Notes: generated by a model from the letters alone, not told the origin. Shown: positions 8,771 to 17,270, counted from the stretch's first letter. The stretch is DNA of 64,000 nucleotides from Reyranella sp. (GCA_019750135.1 JAIEOV010000016.1:186001-250000); one strand, 5' to 3'. A program made the numbers and translations.

Positions 8771-8868
8771 GAACCAGCCGTCGTGGAGCGCGCTCTATCA
8801 GCCGCTTTTGAGGGGACGCGCGATTCTAGCCCATTGACCCTTCACCGTCCATGCAACGTTCGCCTGGT

Positions 8869-10257
8869 TTAGACCGATGGCCGCCTCTCATGCCAGTCCG
8901 TGACCTGCTGGAAGGCGTGGCCCGCGGCCAGGATTCCAACTTCATCGAAACTGCGACCGACGATCTGGAAACCAACCGGCACGCCATCGTCCGTCATGCC
9001 GCCCGGCAGGGTGAGCGTCGGATGCCCACTCATGTCGAGTGGAGCGGTGTAGCGCAGCCGTGAGGCGATGGTCTGTGAGGTGCGCGTCTTCATGGACGCC
9101 AGCGAAGGGGCGGCCAGACCCATCGCCGGCAACAGCAGCAGGTCGATCGATGCCAGGAGCTGCTCGAGCTCGCCGGTCACGCGCGCGCGGACCAGTTGGA
9201 TACGGGTGAGCTGCAGGCCCGAGAGACCGCGGCCGAGGTCGAGCAGGGCCGCGAACTCGGCGCCGTATTCGGCGCGCCGCGACGGAAAGGTCGCCTCATG
9301 GGCGAATGCCGCCTCGACACCGCACAGCGCCAGCCATTGCGCCGTCGCCTCGTCGAGCTCCGGCAGCGCGACGTCGACCAGCTGTGCTCCCTGCTTTTGC
9401 AGCATCGCCGCGGCACCGTCGAGCGCGCGTAGGCAATCACCATCGGCGTCGATCAGGTTCTTCGGAACCCCGACCCGCTTGCCCTTCACGCCCGCTGCGG
9501 TCGCGGCGGCATAGTCCGGCACGGGTTGCGGCGCCGCGGTCGGATCGGCGGGATCGGCGCCGGCGATGACGCCCAGCACGATGGCGGAGTCCAGGGCGCT
9601 GCGGCACATCGGCCCGACGTGGTCGAGTGACTCGGCGAGCGGAAAGACGCCGGCGCGGCTGACCCGGCCCCAGGTCGGCTTGAGGCCGCTTAAGCCATTC
9701 ATGGTCGAGGGGAAACGGATCGAGCCGCCGGTGTCGGAGCCCAGCGAGGCGAAGCAGAGGCCGGCCGCGGTGGCCACACCCGAGCCCGATGACGAGACAC
9801 CGGTCCAGTAGGCGGCGTTGAACGGGTTCACCGGCGGGTCGACCGACGGATGATGCAGGCCGTAGGCACCCTCGGTCATCTGCAGCTTGCCCAGGATGAC
9901 CGCGCCCGCCCGCTTCAACCGGGCCACCACCGTCGCGTCCTTGGCCGGCACATGATCGCGCCGGATCGCCATGCCGGCCGCCGTCGGCACGCCTTCGGTG
10001 TCGCAGAGATCCTTTACGGCGATCGGCACGCCGTGCAGCGGCCCGCGCGATGTACCGGCCGCGGTCTCGGCATCGAGGCGCTTCGCATCGGCCAGTGCAC
10101 GCTCGGACGTCACCGTGGCGTAGCTCTTGAGCTTGGGATCGAGCGCTCCGATGCGATCGAGCATCGCCTGCGTTGCCTCGACCGATGACAGCTTGCGCGC
10201 CTTCAGTCGCCGCGCGACCTCGTCGAGCGACAGGTAGTGCAGGTCGTCGGTCGGCAT
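8869..10257 (-). CDS. Amidase signature family hydrolase
   Basis: A 462-residue amidase with the Ser-cisSer-Lys triad visible: Lys82 in PIAVKDL, the cis-Ser within GVSSSGSG (155-157), and nucleophile Ser179 in GSDTGGSIR. The glycine-rich signature spans ~153-184. Substrate may be an amide, carbamate or acyl hydrazide; the family is too broad to say. GatA function is unlikely because no gatB or gatC is adjacent. The ATG at 10257 follows GGGAGA at good spacing and is preferred to an in-frame ATG 18 codons upstream. No signal peptide. Confidence 0.88.
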   Translation of the reverse strand: MPTDDLHYLSLDEVARRLKARKLSSVEATQAMLDRIGALDPKLKSYATVTSERALADAKRLDAETAAGTSRGPLHGVPIAVKDLCDTEGVPTAAGMAIRRDHVPAKDATVVARLKRAGAVILGKLQMTEGAYGLHHPSVDPPVNPFNAAYWTGVSSSGSGVATAAGLCFASLGSDTGGSIRFPSTMNGLSGLKPTWGRVSRAGVFPLAESLDHVGPMCRSALDSAIVLGVIAGADPADPTAAPQPVPDYAAATAAGVKGKRVGVPKNLIDADGDCLRALDGAAAMLQKQGAQLVDVALPELDEATAQWLALCGVEAAFAHEATFPSRRAEYGAEFAALLDLGRGLSGLQLTRIQLVRARVTGELEQLLASIDLLLLPAMGLAAPSLASMKTRTSQTIASRLRYTAPLDMSGHPTLTLPGGMTDDGVPVGFQIVGRSFDEVGILAAGHAFQQVTDWHERRPSV

Positions 10258-10340
10258 AGGCTCTCCCTCGTACTCTCCCGGACCGCGAGCCTCCGGCTCG
10301 CTCATGATCATGAGCGAAAGATCATGACACGCTGCAAAGA

Positions 10341-10799
10341 CTACAGCGCCTTGTCCATCACCTGGATATGTTCGCCGCGATAGTCGCGTCGCTCAAGGGC
10401 GCGCCAGCCGAGGCCGGCGTAAAGGCGCGAGGCCGACGTCGTATAGAGATAGAGCATCGGATAGCCGAGCCGGCGCGCCGCCACCTCGATGGCAGTGACC
10501 AGCGCCGACGCGACGCCCTTGCCGCGGCGCCCGACCGGCACGAACACGCTGGCGAGCCACGGGTTGCGCGGATCACCTTCGAGGTCGTCGAACAAAAGGG
10601 AAGCTGTGCCGAGCATTGCGCTGGCATCATCGAGAGCGACGAGTACGATCGGCACGCGATCGACGTTCATCCCCTCGCGAATCTCGGCCGTGCGCGATTG
10701 CAGCGTCTGGCCGGGATTGAAATGCCCCCACTCGGCGAACCCCCAGGCCGCGACTTGGTCGACGAGCTCGGGACGTTCGACGAGGGGGACGATTCTCAA
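10341..10799 (-). CDS. GNAT-family N-acetyltransferase
   Basis: A 152-residue GNAT-fold protein. The acetyl-CoA pyrophosphate loop is visible as VPVGRRGKGVASALV (residues ~90-104), matching the R/Q-x-x-G-x-G/A motif. A C-terminal YAGLGWRALERRDY segment is typical of GNAT strand 6. The substrate is unknown. The start appears to be TTG at 10799, four bases after the cold-shock gene's stop, with no good in-frame ATG nearby. It may therefore be expressed by read-through from that gene; a start further upstream cannot be excluded. Confidence 0.8.
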   Translation of the reverse strand: MRIVPLVERPELVDQVAAWGFAEWGHFNPGQTLQSRTAEIREGMNVDRVPIVLVALDDASAMLGTASLLFDDLEGDPRNPWLASVFVPVGRRGKGVASALVTAIEVAARRLGYPMLYLYTTSASRLYAGLGWRALERRDYRGEHIQVMDKAL

Positions 10800-10803
10800 G
10801 CGG

Positions 10804-11010
10804 TCAGTCGGCCGCCTTGAGGTTCACGGCCGCCGAACGGCCGCGCTCGGTGGCGATCTCGTAGCTGATCTTCTGGCCCTCGTTGAGGCCGTTCAGGCCC
10901 GAACGCTCGACTGCGCTGATATGAACGAACACGTCCTTGCCGCCGTCGCTCGGCTGGATGAACCCAAAACCCTTGGTGGCGTTGAACCACTTGACCGTAC
11001 CAGTAGCCAT
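10804..11010 (-). CDS. cspA: Cold-shock domain protein (CspA family)
   Basis: A 68-residue single cold-shock domain that binds single-stranded RNA and DNA. RNP1 is KGFGFI and RNP2 is VFVHI, preceded by the conserved GTVKWFNATKG opening; length is standard. The start ATG at 11010 has AAGGAGAGA about seven bases upstream. About 215 bp of non-coding DNA precede it, consistent with the long 5' leader common to cold-shock genes, though no specific leader element was identified. A GNAT gene follows four bases after the stop. Confidence 0.95.
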   Translation of the reverse strand: MATGTVKWFNATKGFGFIQPSDGGKDVFVHISAVERSGLNGLNEGQKISYEIATERGRSAAVNLKAAD

Positions 11011-11228
11011 CACTCTCTCTCCTTGGCAAATCTAGCTAGACAGAACACGCGCAGCCGTGCTGCTCGTTGCAACGGTCCGCGACAACTCGAAGAATTTGGA
11101 AATTAGCGCGTGGGGTGTGTCCGTAGCCGCTGTGGGCTGGGCCGCCAAGGCAAGGCCAAGTTCGTAAGTCGTAGGGCCGCATATCGGCATTAAACGCCTC
11201 CAAGTCAAGTTGGTTGCCTAAACACTGT

Positions 11229-12740
11229 TCACATTGTGGCACCAATCTTCCAGGGCTCGAATTCGTCGTCTCCGATGCCCAGCGCTTCGGATTTGGTCTT
11301 CTGTCCTGACGCCGTGCGGAGAATCAGCTCGAAAATGCGCTTTCCGTTGTCCTGAATCGTCTCCTCGCCGTCGACGATGGTGCCACAGTTGATGTCCATG
11401 TCGTCAGTCATGCGTCGATAGAGGGAGCTATTCGTTGCAAGCTTGAGTGACGGGGTAGGTTTACAACCGAAGACGCTGCCGCGGCCGGTGGTGAAGCACA
11501 GCACATTGGCGCCACCAGCCACCTGGCCGGTGGCCGAGACCGGATCGTAGCCGGGCGAATCCATGTAGACGAAGCCCTTGGCGGTGATGGGCTGTGCATA
11601 TTCGTACACATCGACAAGGTTGGTCGTGCCGCCCTTCGCAACTGCACCCAGGGATTTTTCCAGGATGGTGGTGAGGCCGCCCGCCTTGTTGCCCGGCGAC
11701 GGATTGTTGTTCATCTCTCCGCCGGTGCGTGCACAGTGGTCTTCCCACCATTTGATGCGACGCACGATCTTCTCGCCGACCTCGCGGCTGACGGCGCGGC
11801 GCGTCAAGAGGTGCTCGGCGCCGTAGATCTCAGGCGTCTCCGACAGCACCGCCGTGCCGCCATGACGCACCAGCAGGTCGACCGCCGCCCCCAATGCCGG
11901 ATTGGCCGAGATGCCGGAATAGCCGTCCGAGCCACCGCACTGCAGCGCGAGGATCAGTTCGCTGGCCGGGATCGGCTCGCGCTGGACGTTGTTCGCTTCG
12001 GGCAGCAGTTCCTTCAGGAATCCAACGGCGCGCATGACGGTCTTCGAGACGCCGCCTTCGTCCTGGATGGCCATCGGGATCAGCTTCGGGCCTTCCTTCA
12101 GCCCTTCGGCGCTCATCAGGCCGGCGATCTGGTTGGTCTCGCAGCCCAGGCCCAGCACCACGACCGCCGCCATGTTGGGATGTCGCGTGTAGCCTGCGAG
12201 CGTGCGGCGCAGGACGTCCATCTCGAGGCCCGAGGCCGCCATGCCGCAGCCGCCGCCATGCGTCAGCGGCACGACGCCGTCGATGTTGGAATATTGCGCA
12301 AGCAGCGGCTCGAGCCGGGACGCGATCATGCGGCTGGTCGCAGCCGAGCAGTTCACCGTGGTGACGATGCCGATGTAGTTGCGTGTCGCCGCCCGGCCGT
12401 CGGCGCGGCGATAGCCCATGAAGGTGGCGGCGGGCGTGATGGGATCGGTCCGGCGGGCGTCAGCGCAGAAGGCGTAATCGCGCTCGAAATCGCCCATCAC
12501 GCAATTGTGCGTATGGATGTGCGCACCTGGTTCCAGATCCTCGGTGGCGAAGCCGATGATCTGATTGTACTTGCGCAGCGGCTCGCCCTGCTTGACCGCG
12601 CGCGTCAGGATCTTGTGGCCCGGAGGCACGCGCGTCGCCGCCGCCACCTCGCCCTCGACCTTGGTGCCGGGCAGGATGTCCATGCGCGCCACGACGACGT
12701 TGTCGGCCGGATGCAGCCGGATGGTGAGCGGTGCCGCCAT
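11229..12740 (-). CDS. UxaA/GarD-family dehydratase (altronate or galactarate dehydratase-like)
   Basis: A 503-residue sugar-acid dehydratase. An SAF-like domain occupies ~1-75, ending near HIHTHNC, a segment conserved in these enzymes. The large dehydratase domain follows, with THGGGCGM near 160, LGLGCETNQI near 190, CGGSDGYSG near 270, and a conserved C-terminal stretch containing SPGYDP and FTTGRGSVFGC. These enzymes dehydrate altronate, galactarate or related sugar acids and use a metal centre. The exact substrate is unclear. The start at 12740 follows GAGGAA at six bases. It lies downstream of a DHDPS-family gene, as in sugar-acid catabolic operons where the aldolase acts after the dehydratase. 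Confidence 0.85.
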   Translation of the reverse strand: MAAPLTIRLHPADNVVVARMDILPGTKVEGEVAAATRVPPGHKILTRAVKQGEPLRKYNQIIGFATEDLEPGAHIHTHNCVMGDFERDYAFCADARRTDPITPAATFMGYRRADGRAATRNYIGIVTTVNCSAATSRMIASRLEPLLAQYSNIDGVVPLTHGGGCGMAASGLEMDVLRRTLAGYTRHPNMAAVVVLGLGCETNQIAGLMSAEGLKEGPKLIPMAIQDEGGVSKTVMRAVGFLKELLPEANNVQREPIPASELILALQCGGSDGYSGISANPALGAAVDLLVRHGGTAVLSETPEIYGAEHLLTRRAVSREVGEKIVRRIKWWEDHCARTGGEMNNNPSPGNKAGGLTTILEKSLGAVAKGGTTNLVDVYEYAQPITAKGFVYMDSPGYDPVSATGQVAGGANVLCFTTGRGSVFGCKPTPSLKLATNSSLYRRMTDDMDINCGTIVDGEETIQDNGKRIFELILRTASGQKTKSEALGIGDDEFEPWKIGATM

Positions 12741-12784
12741 TGTCATTTCCTCCGAGTGCCGAACTCTAGCCGCTTGCCCTTCGA

Positions 12785-13036
12785 TCAACAAACCTTGGTA
12801 CGGCGCCAGCCGGCGGCGATGGCCTCATCCTCAGTGCAGAACCAACGTTCTCCGCGCTCGGGATCGATGACGGTGGAATTGTAGTGGCGGCAGCCCGGCG
12901 GGTGATAGATGCGCACGCCCTGGGCGTTGATATTGCCCTTGATCTGGCACGGCTTGGCCGGCGGCGCCTGCGCGGCAGCCGATGCCGCGACCAGCATCAG
13001 CAGGATGCTAAGCCGCGCGCTTGCCGCGGATTTCAT
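12785..13036 (-). CDS. Small secreted protein with nuclease-tail-like Cys-rich domain
   Basis: An 83-residue protein with a Sec signal peptide (hydrophobic 8-18, cleavage near AAA/AQA). The mature part carries CQIKGNI..GVRIYHPPGCRHY and GERWFCTEDEAIAAGWR. This pattern resembles the short C-terminal domain found with alphaproteobacterial thermonuclease-like proteins; here it stands alone without the nuclease. Its start overlaps the end of the upstream DHDPS-family gene by 29 bp, so it is in the same transcript. Function unknown. Confidence 0.7.
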   Translation of the reverse strand: MKSAASARLSILLMLVAASAAAQAPPAKPCQIKGNINAQGVRIYHPPGCRHYNSTVIDPERGERWFCTEDEAIAAGWRRTKVC

Positions 13037-13898
13037 CGATGGCGGCGCCGAGCTTGCGAACCTCGGCTTCGCTGAGCGACGCGAGCGGCGCGCGCATGCG
13101 GCTCCAGGCGACGGGATCGTTGCGACGCAGGCCGACCAGCGCCTTCACCGCCGCCGTCACGGGATAGCCCAGCACGACGTCGACCATGGCGTTGACCCGC
13201 GGCTCGTCGATGCCGTCGAGCAGCTTCTGCATCAGGTCGGGGATGACGTTCAGCATGCCGCTGATCGCACCGGAAGCGCCGAGCGTCATGGCGCGCGCGA
13301 GAAGCCGCTCGTCGCCGATCAGGATGTGCAGGTCGCCATGATGCTTCAAGAGGGCCTGCGCATTGCTCCAGTCGCCTGACGAATCCTTCACGCCCTTAAC
13401 CTGCTGCGGGAAGGCTTTCTTCAGGCGGTCTACGAGCTCGATCGACAGGCCGACCGAGGTCACCTGCGGGATATGATAGAGGATGACGTTGCTCGCGCTC
13501 GGCCCCAACACGCGCAGCACGGCGGCGAACCAGTCGAACAGGCCTTCGTCGCCGGCGCCCTTGAAATAGAACGGCGGCGCCAGCAGGAAGCTCGGGCAGC
13601 CCAACATCAGGCCGGCGCGACCCTGCGTGACCGCATCCTCGACCGACGACGCGGCGATGCCGACCACGAGCTGCGTCCTGGGATCGATGCCGGTGCCGGC
13701 CAGGGCGCCCAGCGCGCGTTGGCGTTCGTTCAGGCCGATCGAGGCCCCCTCCCCCGTCGTGCCAAACGCGGTGACACCGGTGCAGCCGTCGGCCAGCGAC
13801 TGGCGGGCATGCGCCACCAGGCGCGGCAGGTCGATGGCGCGATCTTCGCTGAAGGGCGTGGAAAGAGCGACCGACAGGCCGAACCGGTTCTTGCGCAT
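13008..13898 (-). CDS. Dihydrodipicolinate synthase/N-acetylneuraminate lyase family protein
   Basis: A 296-residue TIM-barrel class I aldolase. Schiff-base Lys171 is in GVKDSSGDW, the barrel Tyr141 in LYHIPQ, and the carboxylate-binding loop GTTGEGAS near 46-53. A true DapA has an Arg a few residues after YNIP (YNIPYRT); this protein has YHIPQVT, and a bona fide dapA-like gene is present at 52939. A catabolic aldolase or dehydratase acting on a 2-keto sugar acid is therefore more likely. The adjacent UxaA-type dehydratase supports this. Confidence 0.85.
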   Translation of the reverse strand: MRKNRFGLSVALSTPFSEDRAIDLPRLVAHARQSLADGCTGVTAFGTTGEGASIGLNERQRALGALAGTGIDPRTQLVVGIAASSVEDAVTQGRAGLMLGCPSFLLAPPFYFKGAGDEGLFDWFAAVLRVLGPSASNVILYHIPQVTSVGLSIELVDRLKKAFPQQVKGVKDSSGDWSNAQALLKHHGDLHILIGDERLLARAMTLGASGAISGMLNVIPDLMQKLLDGIDEPRVNAMVDVVLGYPVTAAVKALVGLRRNDPVAWSRMRAPLASLSEAEVRKLGAAIDEIRGKRAA

Positions 13899-13933
13899 GC
13901 CCCATGATAAGCCGTGCTCGCGCGCAAAGAAAA

Positions 13934-13957
13934 GCGGGCCCGCTTTCGCGGGCCCGC
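13934..13957 (-). terminator. Rho-independent terminator
   Basis: GCGGGCCCGC-TTTC-GCGGGCCCGC forms a perfect ten-base stem with a four-base loop. Read on the minus strand it is followed by TTTTCTTT. It therefore terminates the gene at 13983-14477, 26 bp before it. The T-run does not fit the plus strand. Confidence 0.85.
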
Positions 13958-13982
13958 CCTCCTTACGCTACGCTACGCGTGG

Positions 13983-14477
13983 CTAGCGGCGACGATTGTC
14001 CCAGTTGTCGAAGGCATTGGGGATGCCGTCGCGATCGCGATCGCCGAAGGCGCCCTGACGGTTGTCGTAGCGATCGTACTTATTCGGGACGCCGTCGTGG
14101 TCACGGTCGCCATACGGACGCTGCGCCTGATAGCGGTCCGGCACGCCGTCGCCGTTACGGTCCCAGCGGCTGGGCGTGTACTGCCAGCGGTTGCCGACCT
14201 GAGCCCAGGTGGGCGCCACATAGCGGTAACCCGGGCGAGCGGTCAGCCACTGACCCGGACGCCACACGTACTGATCGTTGATCAGCTCGTAGTGACCCTG
14301 CGACCAGACGTAGCCCGCGCGCGGCGCCGGCACGACCTCGTAGCGCGGCGGCGGCGGAGGCGAGCCGAAGGTGATGCTCACCTGCGCGTCGGCCGGCGTG
14401 AACGGCGCCGTGAAAGCCGTCGCCGTCGAGAACACTGCGGCGGCGGCCAGGGAAGTGATCGCCAAACGCTTCAACAT
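13983..14477 (-). CDS. Exported YXWQ/WxxGxW-repeat protein with calcium-type Asp-rich tail
   Basis: A 164-residue protein with a clear signal peptide (cleavage near ADA). The middle part has aromatic repeats YVWSQGHYELINDQYVW and WRPGQWL, typical of YXWQ-repeat surface proteins. The C-terminal ~60 residues contain four Asp-rich units (DRNGDGVPD, DRDHDGVPN and similar) like thrombospondin type 3 or EF-hand calcium-binding loops. Likely periplasmic or outer-surface and calcium-binding; role unknown. The ATG at 14477 follows AGGAGGCAAGTC. A strong terminator lies just downstream. Confidence 0.75.
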   Translation of the reverse strand: MLKRLAITSLAAAAVFSTATAFTAPFTPADAQVSITFGSPPPPPRYEVVPAPRAGYVWSQGHYELINDQYVWRPGQWLTARPGYRYVAPTWAQVGNRWQYTPSRWDRNGDGVPDRYQAQRPYGDRDHDGVPNKYDRYDNRQGAFGDRDRDGIPNAFDNWDNRRR

Positions 14478-14608
14478 GACTTGCCTCCTTCTTGCGCGAC
14501 CCACTGACGGGCACCGCGCTGGTGAAGGGTATTACGCAAGCCGTCCCCCTGGCGTTTCGGGCGCAATGGAGGAATTCACGCGCTCATTCCGCCGCTTTTC
14601 CGCCACCG

Positions 14609-15472
14609 TCAGGTTCCCACCAGCAGCAATATGACGCCGGCGACGCTGACGACGATGCCCAGCAAACCGATCGCGTGCAGTCGCTCGTCGTGCAGAAGGA
14701 AGTAGCTCAGCACCACGGCGATCAGCGGAAATACGGCGACCAGCGGCGCGACCACGGTGATCGAGCCGAGCCCGAGCGCAGCATAGAGAAGGAAGGTCGC
14801 CGTGCCGTTGGACATGCCGACACCGATGAACCACAGCAGGCCTGTGCGATCGGGCGGACCGGCGGCGAGGGCGCGGCGGCCGACCAGCAACAGGATCACC
14901 ACGGTCGACAGCGAATAGCCGATCGCGGCGGCCGCCAGCGGCTCGTGCCAGATCGCGAGCGCTGCCTTGATCGCGGGTTGGATGGCGCCGCGGATCAGGG
15001 CGGCGGCAAGCGGCAAAGCGAGGACCCAGACCGGCCACTGCCGGCCGCCGGCGCCGCCGCGCAACGCCATCAGAGCAACGCCCGCCACGACCAGCACGAG
15101 GCCCGCGACCTGTCCCAGGCCGATGCGCTCACCGAGAAGGACGATGGCGAACACCACGGCAAAGAGCGGCGTGACATTGCCCGCGGCGCCAGCGACGGCC
15201 GGCCCCAACAGCTCGTTGGAGCGCACGGACAGGATCGACACCACGACCGGGAAGATGCAGCCGACGCCAGCGAAGATCAGCGCCGCCCGCCAATCGAAAC
15301 CCTGCCAGTCGACGAACAGCAGCGCGCCCACCCAGGCTGCGACCATGGAGCTGCCGATCGTGTAGATCGGCGAGCGCCAGGATGGGACGGTGCGGAGGCC
15401 GTACTGGGTCAGGATCAGTGCCAGGGCGAAACAGAATGCCGCACCCAAGGCCAGGATGGCCGCGCCCGTCAT
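14609..15472 (-). CDS. DMT-superfamily EamA-type transporter
   Basis: A 287-residue membrane protein with ten predicted hydrophobic segments arranged as two five-helix repeats, the EamA layout. Each repeat ends in an EamA-like stretch (GNVTPLFAVVFAIVLLGERI near 100 and VVAPLVAVFPLIAVVLSYFLL near 235). These proteins export metabolites such as amino acids. It is divergent from the aminotransferase gene at 15516, so it could export a related amino acid, but this is inference only. Confidence 0.85.
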   Translation of the reverse strand: MTGAAILALGAAFCFALALILTQYGLRTVPSWRSPIYTIGSSMVAAWVGALLFVDWQGFDWRAALIFAGVGCIFPVVVSILSVRSNELLGPAVAGAAGNVTPLFAVVFAIVLLGERIGLGQVAGLVLVVAGVALMALRGGAGGRQWPVWVLALPLAAALIRGAIQPAIKAALAIWHEPLAAAAIGYSLSTVVILLLVGRRALAAGPPDRTGLLWFIGVGMSNGTATFLLYAALGLGSITVVAPLVAVFPLIAVVLSYFLLHDERLHAIGLLGIVVSVAGVILLLVGT

Positions 15473-15515
15473 GGTCTGCTAGAAGCGCCGGCTTCCGACC
15501 GGAGAATTGGGAAAG

Positions 15516-16373
15516 ATGGACACGCTCACCTACTGGAACGGCACCTGGCACGAGGGCAACCCGGCGATCCTGGGGCCGCGCGACCACGCCTTCTGGCTGG
15601 GCTCGATGGTATTCGACGGCGGCCGCGCCTTCGAGGGCTGCGGGCCGGATCTCGACCTCCATGCGGAACGCGTCGTGCGGTCGGCGCGCGCACTCGGCCT
15701 CAAGCCGACCAAGACGGCCAAGGAGATCCTCGAGCTGATGCACGAGGCGGTCCGCCGCTTCGGACCCAAGGCCGAGCTCTATGTGCGGCCGATGTTCTGG
15801 GCGACCAAGGGCGGCCAGGGTCCGATCTCGGTCGACGGCGATTCGACCCAGTTCCTGCTCTGCGTCTATCTCGCGCCAATGCGCGCCGGCACGCCGCTGA
15901 CGCTGGGCCTCTGCCGCTCGATCCGCCGGCCGACGCCGGAGAGCGCGCCGACCGATGCCAAGGCCTCATGCCTCTATCCCAACTCGAGCCGCGGCGTCGC
16001 CGAGATGCTCGAGCGCGGCTTCCAGAACGGCATCGTGCTCGATGCGCTGGGCAACGTGGCCGAGACCTGCAGCTCCAACATCTTCCTGGCCAAGAGCGGC
16101 GTCGTCAGCACGCCGGTGCCCAACGGCAGCTTCCTGGCCGGCATCACGCGCAATCGCACGGTGAAGCTGCTGCGCAGCGCCGGCATCACGGTCGAGGAGC
16201 GCACCGTGACGACGGCCGAGCTCGATGATTGCGACGAGATGTTCACCACCGGCAATGCCGGCAAGGTGCAGCCGGTCAGCCGTTACGAAAGCCGTGACCT
16301 GCAGCCCGGTCCGATCGGCCGGCAGGCGCACGAGCTGTACATGGCGTTCGCGCGGACGCAACGGGTGATTTGA
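15516..16373 (+). CDS. Branched-chain aminotransferase (PLP class IV)
   Basis: A 285-residue fold-type IV PLP aminotransferase. The N-terminal YWNGTWHEGN and VFDGGRAFEG segments match BCAT. The PLP Lys is probably in DAKASCLYPNSSR near residue 150. The phosphate-binding GNVAETCSSNIFL segment follows near 180, and the C-terminal domain ends in QAHELYMAFARTQRVI. It interconverts branched-chain or related amino acids with 2-keto acids. The ATG at 15516 is chosen over a TTG three codons earlier; GGAGA lies about ten bases upstream. The stop codon abuts the next gene's GTG, indicating an operon. Confidence 0.88.
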   Translation: MDTLTYWNGTWHEGNPAILGPRDHAFWLGSMVFDGGRAFEGCGPDLDLHAERVVRSARALGLKPTKTAKEILELMHEAVRRFGPKAELYVRPMFWATKGGQGPISVDGDSTQFLLCVYLAPMRAGTPLTLGLCRSIRRPTPESAPTDAKASCLYPNSSRGVAEMLERGFQNGIVLDALGNVAETCSSNIFLAKSGVVSTPVPNGSFLAGITRNRTVKLLRSAGITVEERTVTTAELDDCDEMFTTGNAGKVQPVSRYESRDLQPGPIGRQAHELYMAFARTQRVI

Positions 16374-16722
16374 GTGACCGACGCCGCCACCGTGACGCTC
16401 TGGCGTCCGGTCGGGCCGGCGGAGCTAGAGCTGATCAAACAGAGCGGCATGCGCGCATTTCCGCCGCGCCTGCCGGAGCAACCGATCTTCTACCCGGTCA
16501 CGACGGAAGCTCACGCGATGAAGATCGCACGCGATTGGAACGTGCCTGCGAGCGGGTCAGGGTACGTCACGCGCTTCAACGTGGCGAAAGCGTTTGGACC
16601 ACTACGAAGTTCAGACCGCGGGAGGCAAGGCCTTTCAGGAGTATTGGATACCGGCGGAGGACTTGTCAGCCTTCAATGCCGCGATAATCGGTGAGATCGA
16701 AGTGACTCACTCGTTCCAATAG
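16374..16722 (+). pseudogene. Small 'ADP-ribosylation/crystallin J1'-type protein, frameshifted
   Basis: The frame starts at GTG immediately after the aminotransferase stop and reads WRPVGPAELELIKQSG, then YVTRFNVAKAF at ~72. There the continuation moves to another frame at about 16593: LDHYEVQTAGGKAFQEYWI then PAEDLSAFNAAIIGEIEV, ending at TAG 16720-16722. Joined, the two halves give a ~116-residue protein like short hypothetical proteins usually labelled ADP-ribosylation/crystallin J1. One base is missing in GCGTTTGGACC. This is either a real inactivating mutation or a sequencing error. Function unknown. Confidence 0.65.
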
Positions 16723-16725
16723 ATT

Positions 16726-17018
16726 CTATTGGCGATGCAGTGACTTCAGAGCGACATCCGGTGCCGTCGCGACAATCCTCAAAAGAGCCGCTGCCAGCCC
16801 TGTAGGCGTGTACCGTTGCTGCTCCCAATTCTGCAACGTGCGAACGCTGACATGCATCAGTCGGGCGAATTCGCCTTGGCTCGGCCAATGCGCCTGCGGA
16901 CGCGCTTCACGTCCGGCGCATCGACCTTGAATTGGCGTGAGGGGCGCGACTTGCCCTTGGAGATGACCGCAGCCTCATTGAGGCTCGTCACCAGTTCTGC
17001 AAACAGCTTCTTTTCCAT
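16726..17018 (-). pseudogene. Antitoxin-like XRE-family HTH protein, frameshifted
   Basis: From ATG 17018 the frame reads MEKKLFAELVTSLNEA, then SRQFKVDAPDVKRVRRRIG, as in XRE/NadS-type antitoxins that follow RelE/HigB toxins. At about 16882 the reading moves one frame to SQGEFARLMHVSVRTLQNWE, the helix-turn-helix, and ends RIVATAPDVALKSLHRQ at TAG 16726. A one-base deletion explains the break. It lies one base after the stop of a toxin fragment, the usual toxin-first order. As read, the first frame stops after about 56 codons and lacks the DNA-binding helices. Confidence 0.65.
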
Positions 17019-17019
17019 C

Positions 17020-17205
17020 TCACAACTCCTTCACCAGGCGCCGCAGGGTCGCCGTCTCAACCGCCGTCAGCGTGTCTTTTCGCGACTTCGGGTAGGCGAG
17101 CAGCATCAAGATTCGACCATCCTGCCTTACCCAGTAGTAGATGACGCGGATGCGACCGCTTACCGCGGCCTTGCACCGCCCCCGGTCACGCCACGGTCTC
17201 GTATC
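17020..17205 (-). pseudogene. RelE/HigB-type toxin fragment, N-terminus lost
   Basis: The frame closing at TGA 17020-17022 reads GRIRVIYYWVRQDGRILMLL then AYPKSRKDTLTAVETATL and LRRLVKEL. This matches the C-terminal half of RelE/HigB mRNA interferases (the RVIYYW strand and LRRLVKE helix). The first ~45 residues of a normal ~110-residue toxin are missing, and an in-frame stop lies just beyond 17205. Homology appears to end where the aminotransferase-like remnant at 17208 begins, so the break is probably a recombination junction. Not expected to be functional. Confidence 0.6.
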
Positions 17206-17207
17206 CT

Positions 17208-17270
17208 ATGGTCGCGCGCCAGGCGCATGATCTCTACATGACCTACTCGCGCACGCAGCGGATCATCTGA
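17208..17270 (+). pseudogene. C-terminal remnant of a second branched-chain aminotransferase
   Basis: Twenty codons ending in TGA read MVARQAHDLYMTYSRTQRII. The intact aminotransferase at 15516-16373 ends GRQAHELYMAFARTQRVI. The match covers the last ~17 residues with conservative changes, including the terminal Thr-Gln-Arg-(Val/Ile)-Ile. No upstream part of such a gene is present; the preceding bases belong to the truncated toxin. The fragment is not a working gene but marks a former paralogue or an old deletion. Confidence 0.65.

Noticed and set aside
8771..8868. Possible small gene or terminator between the cyclase and amidase genes
   Set aside because: No start with ribosome site and no stem-plus-T-run structure found.
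11036..11245. 69-codon frame upstream of cspA
   Set aside because: Lies in the cold-shock leader region, has no family features and overlaps the end of the dehydratase gene.
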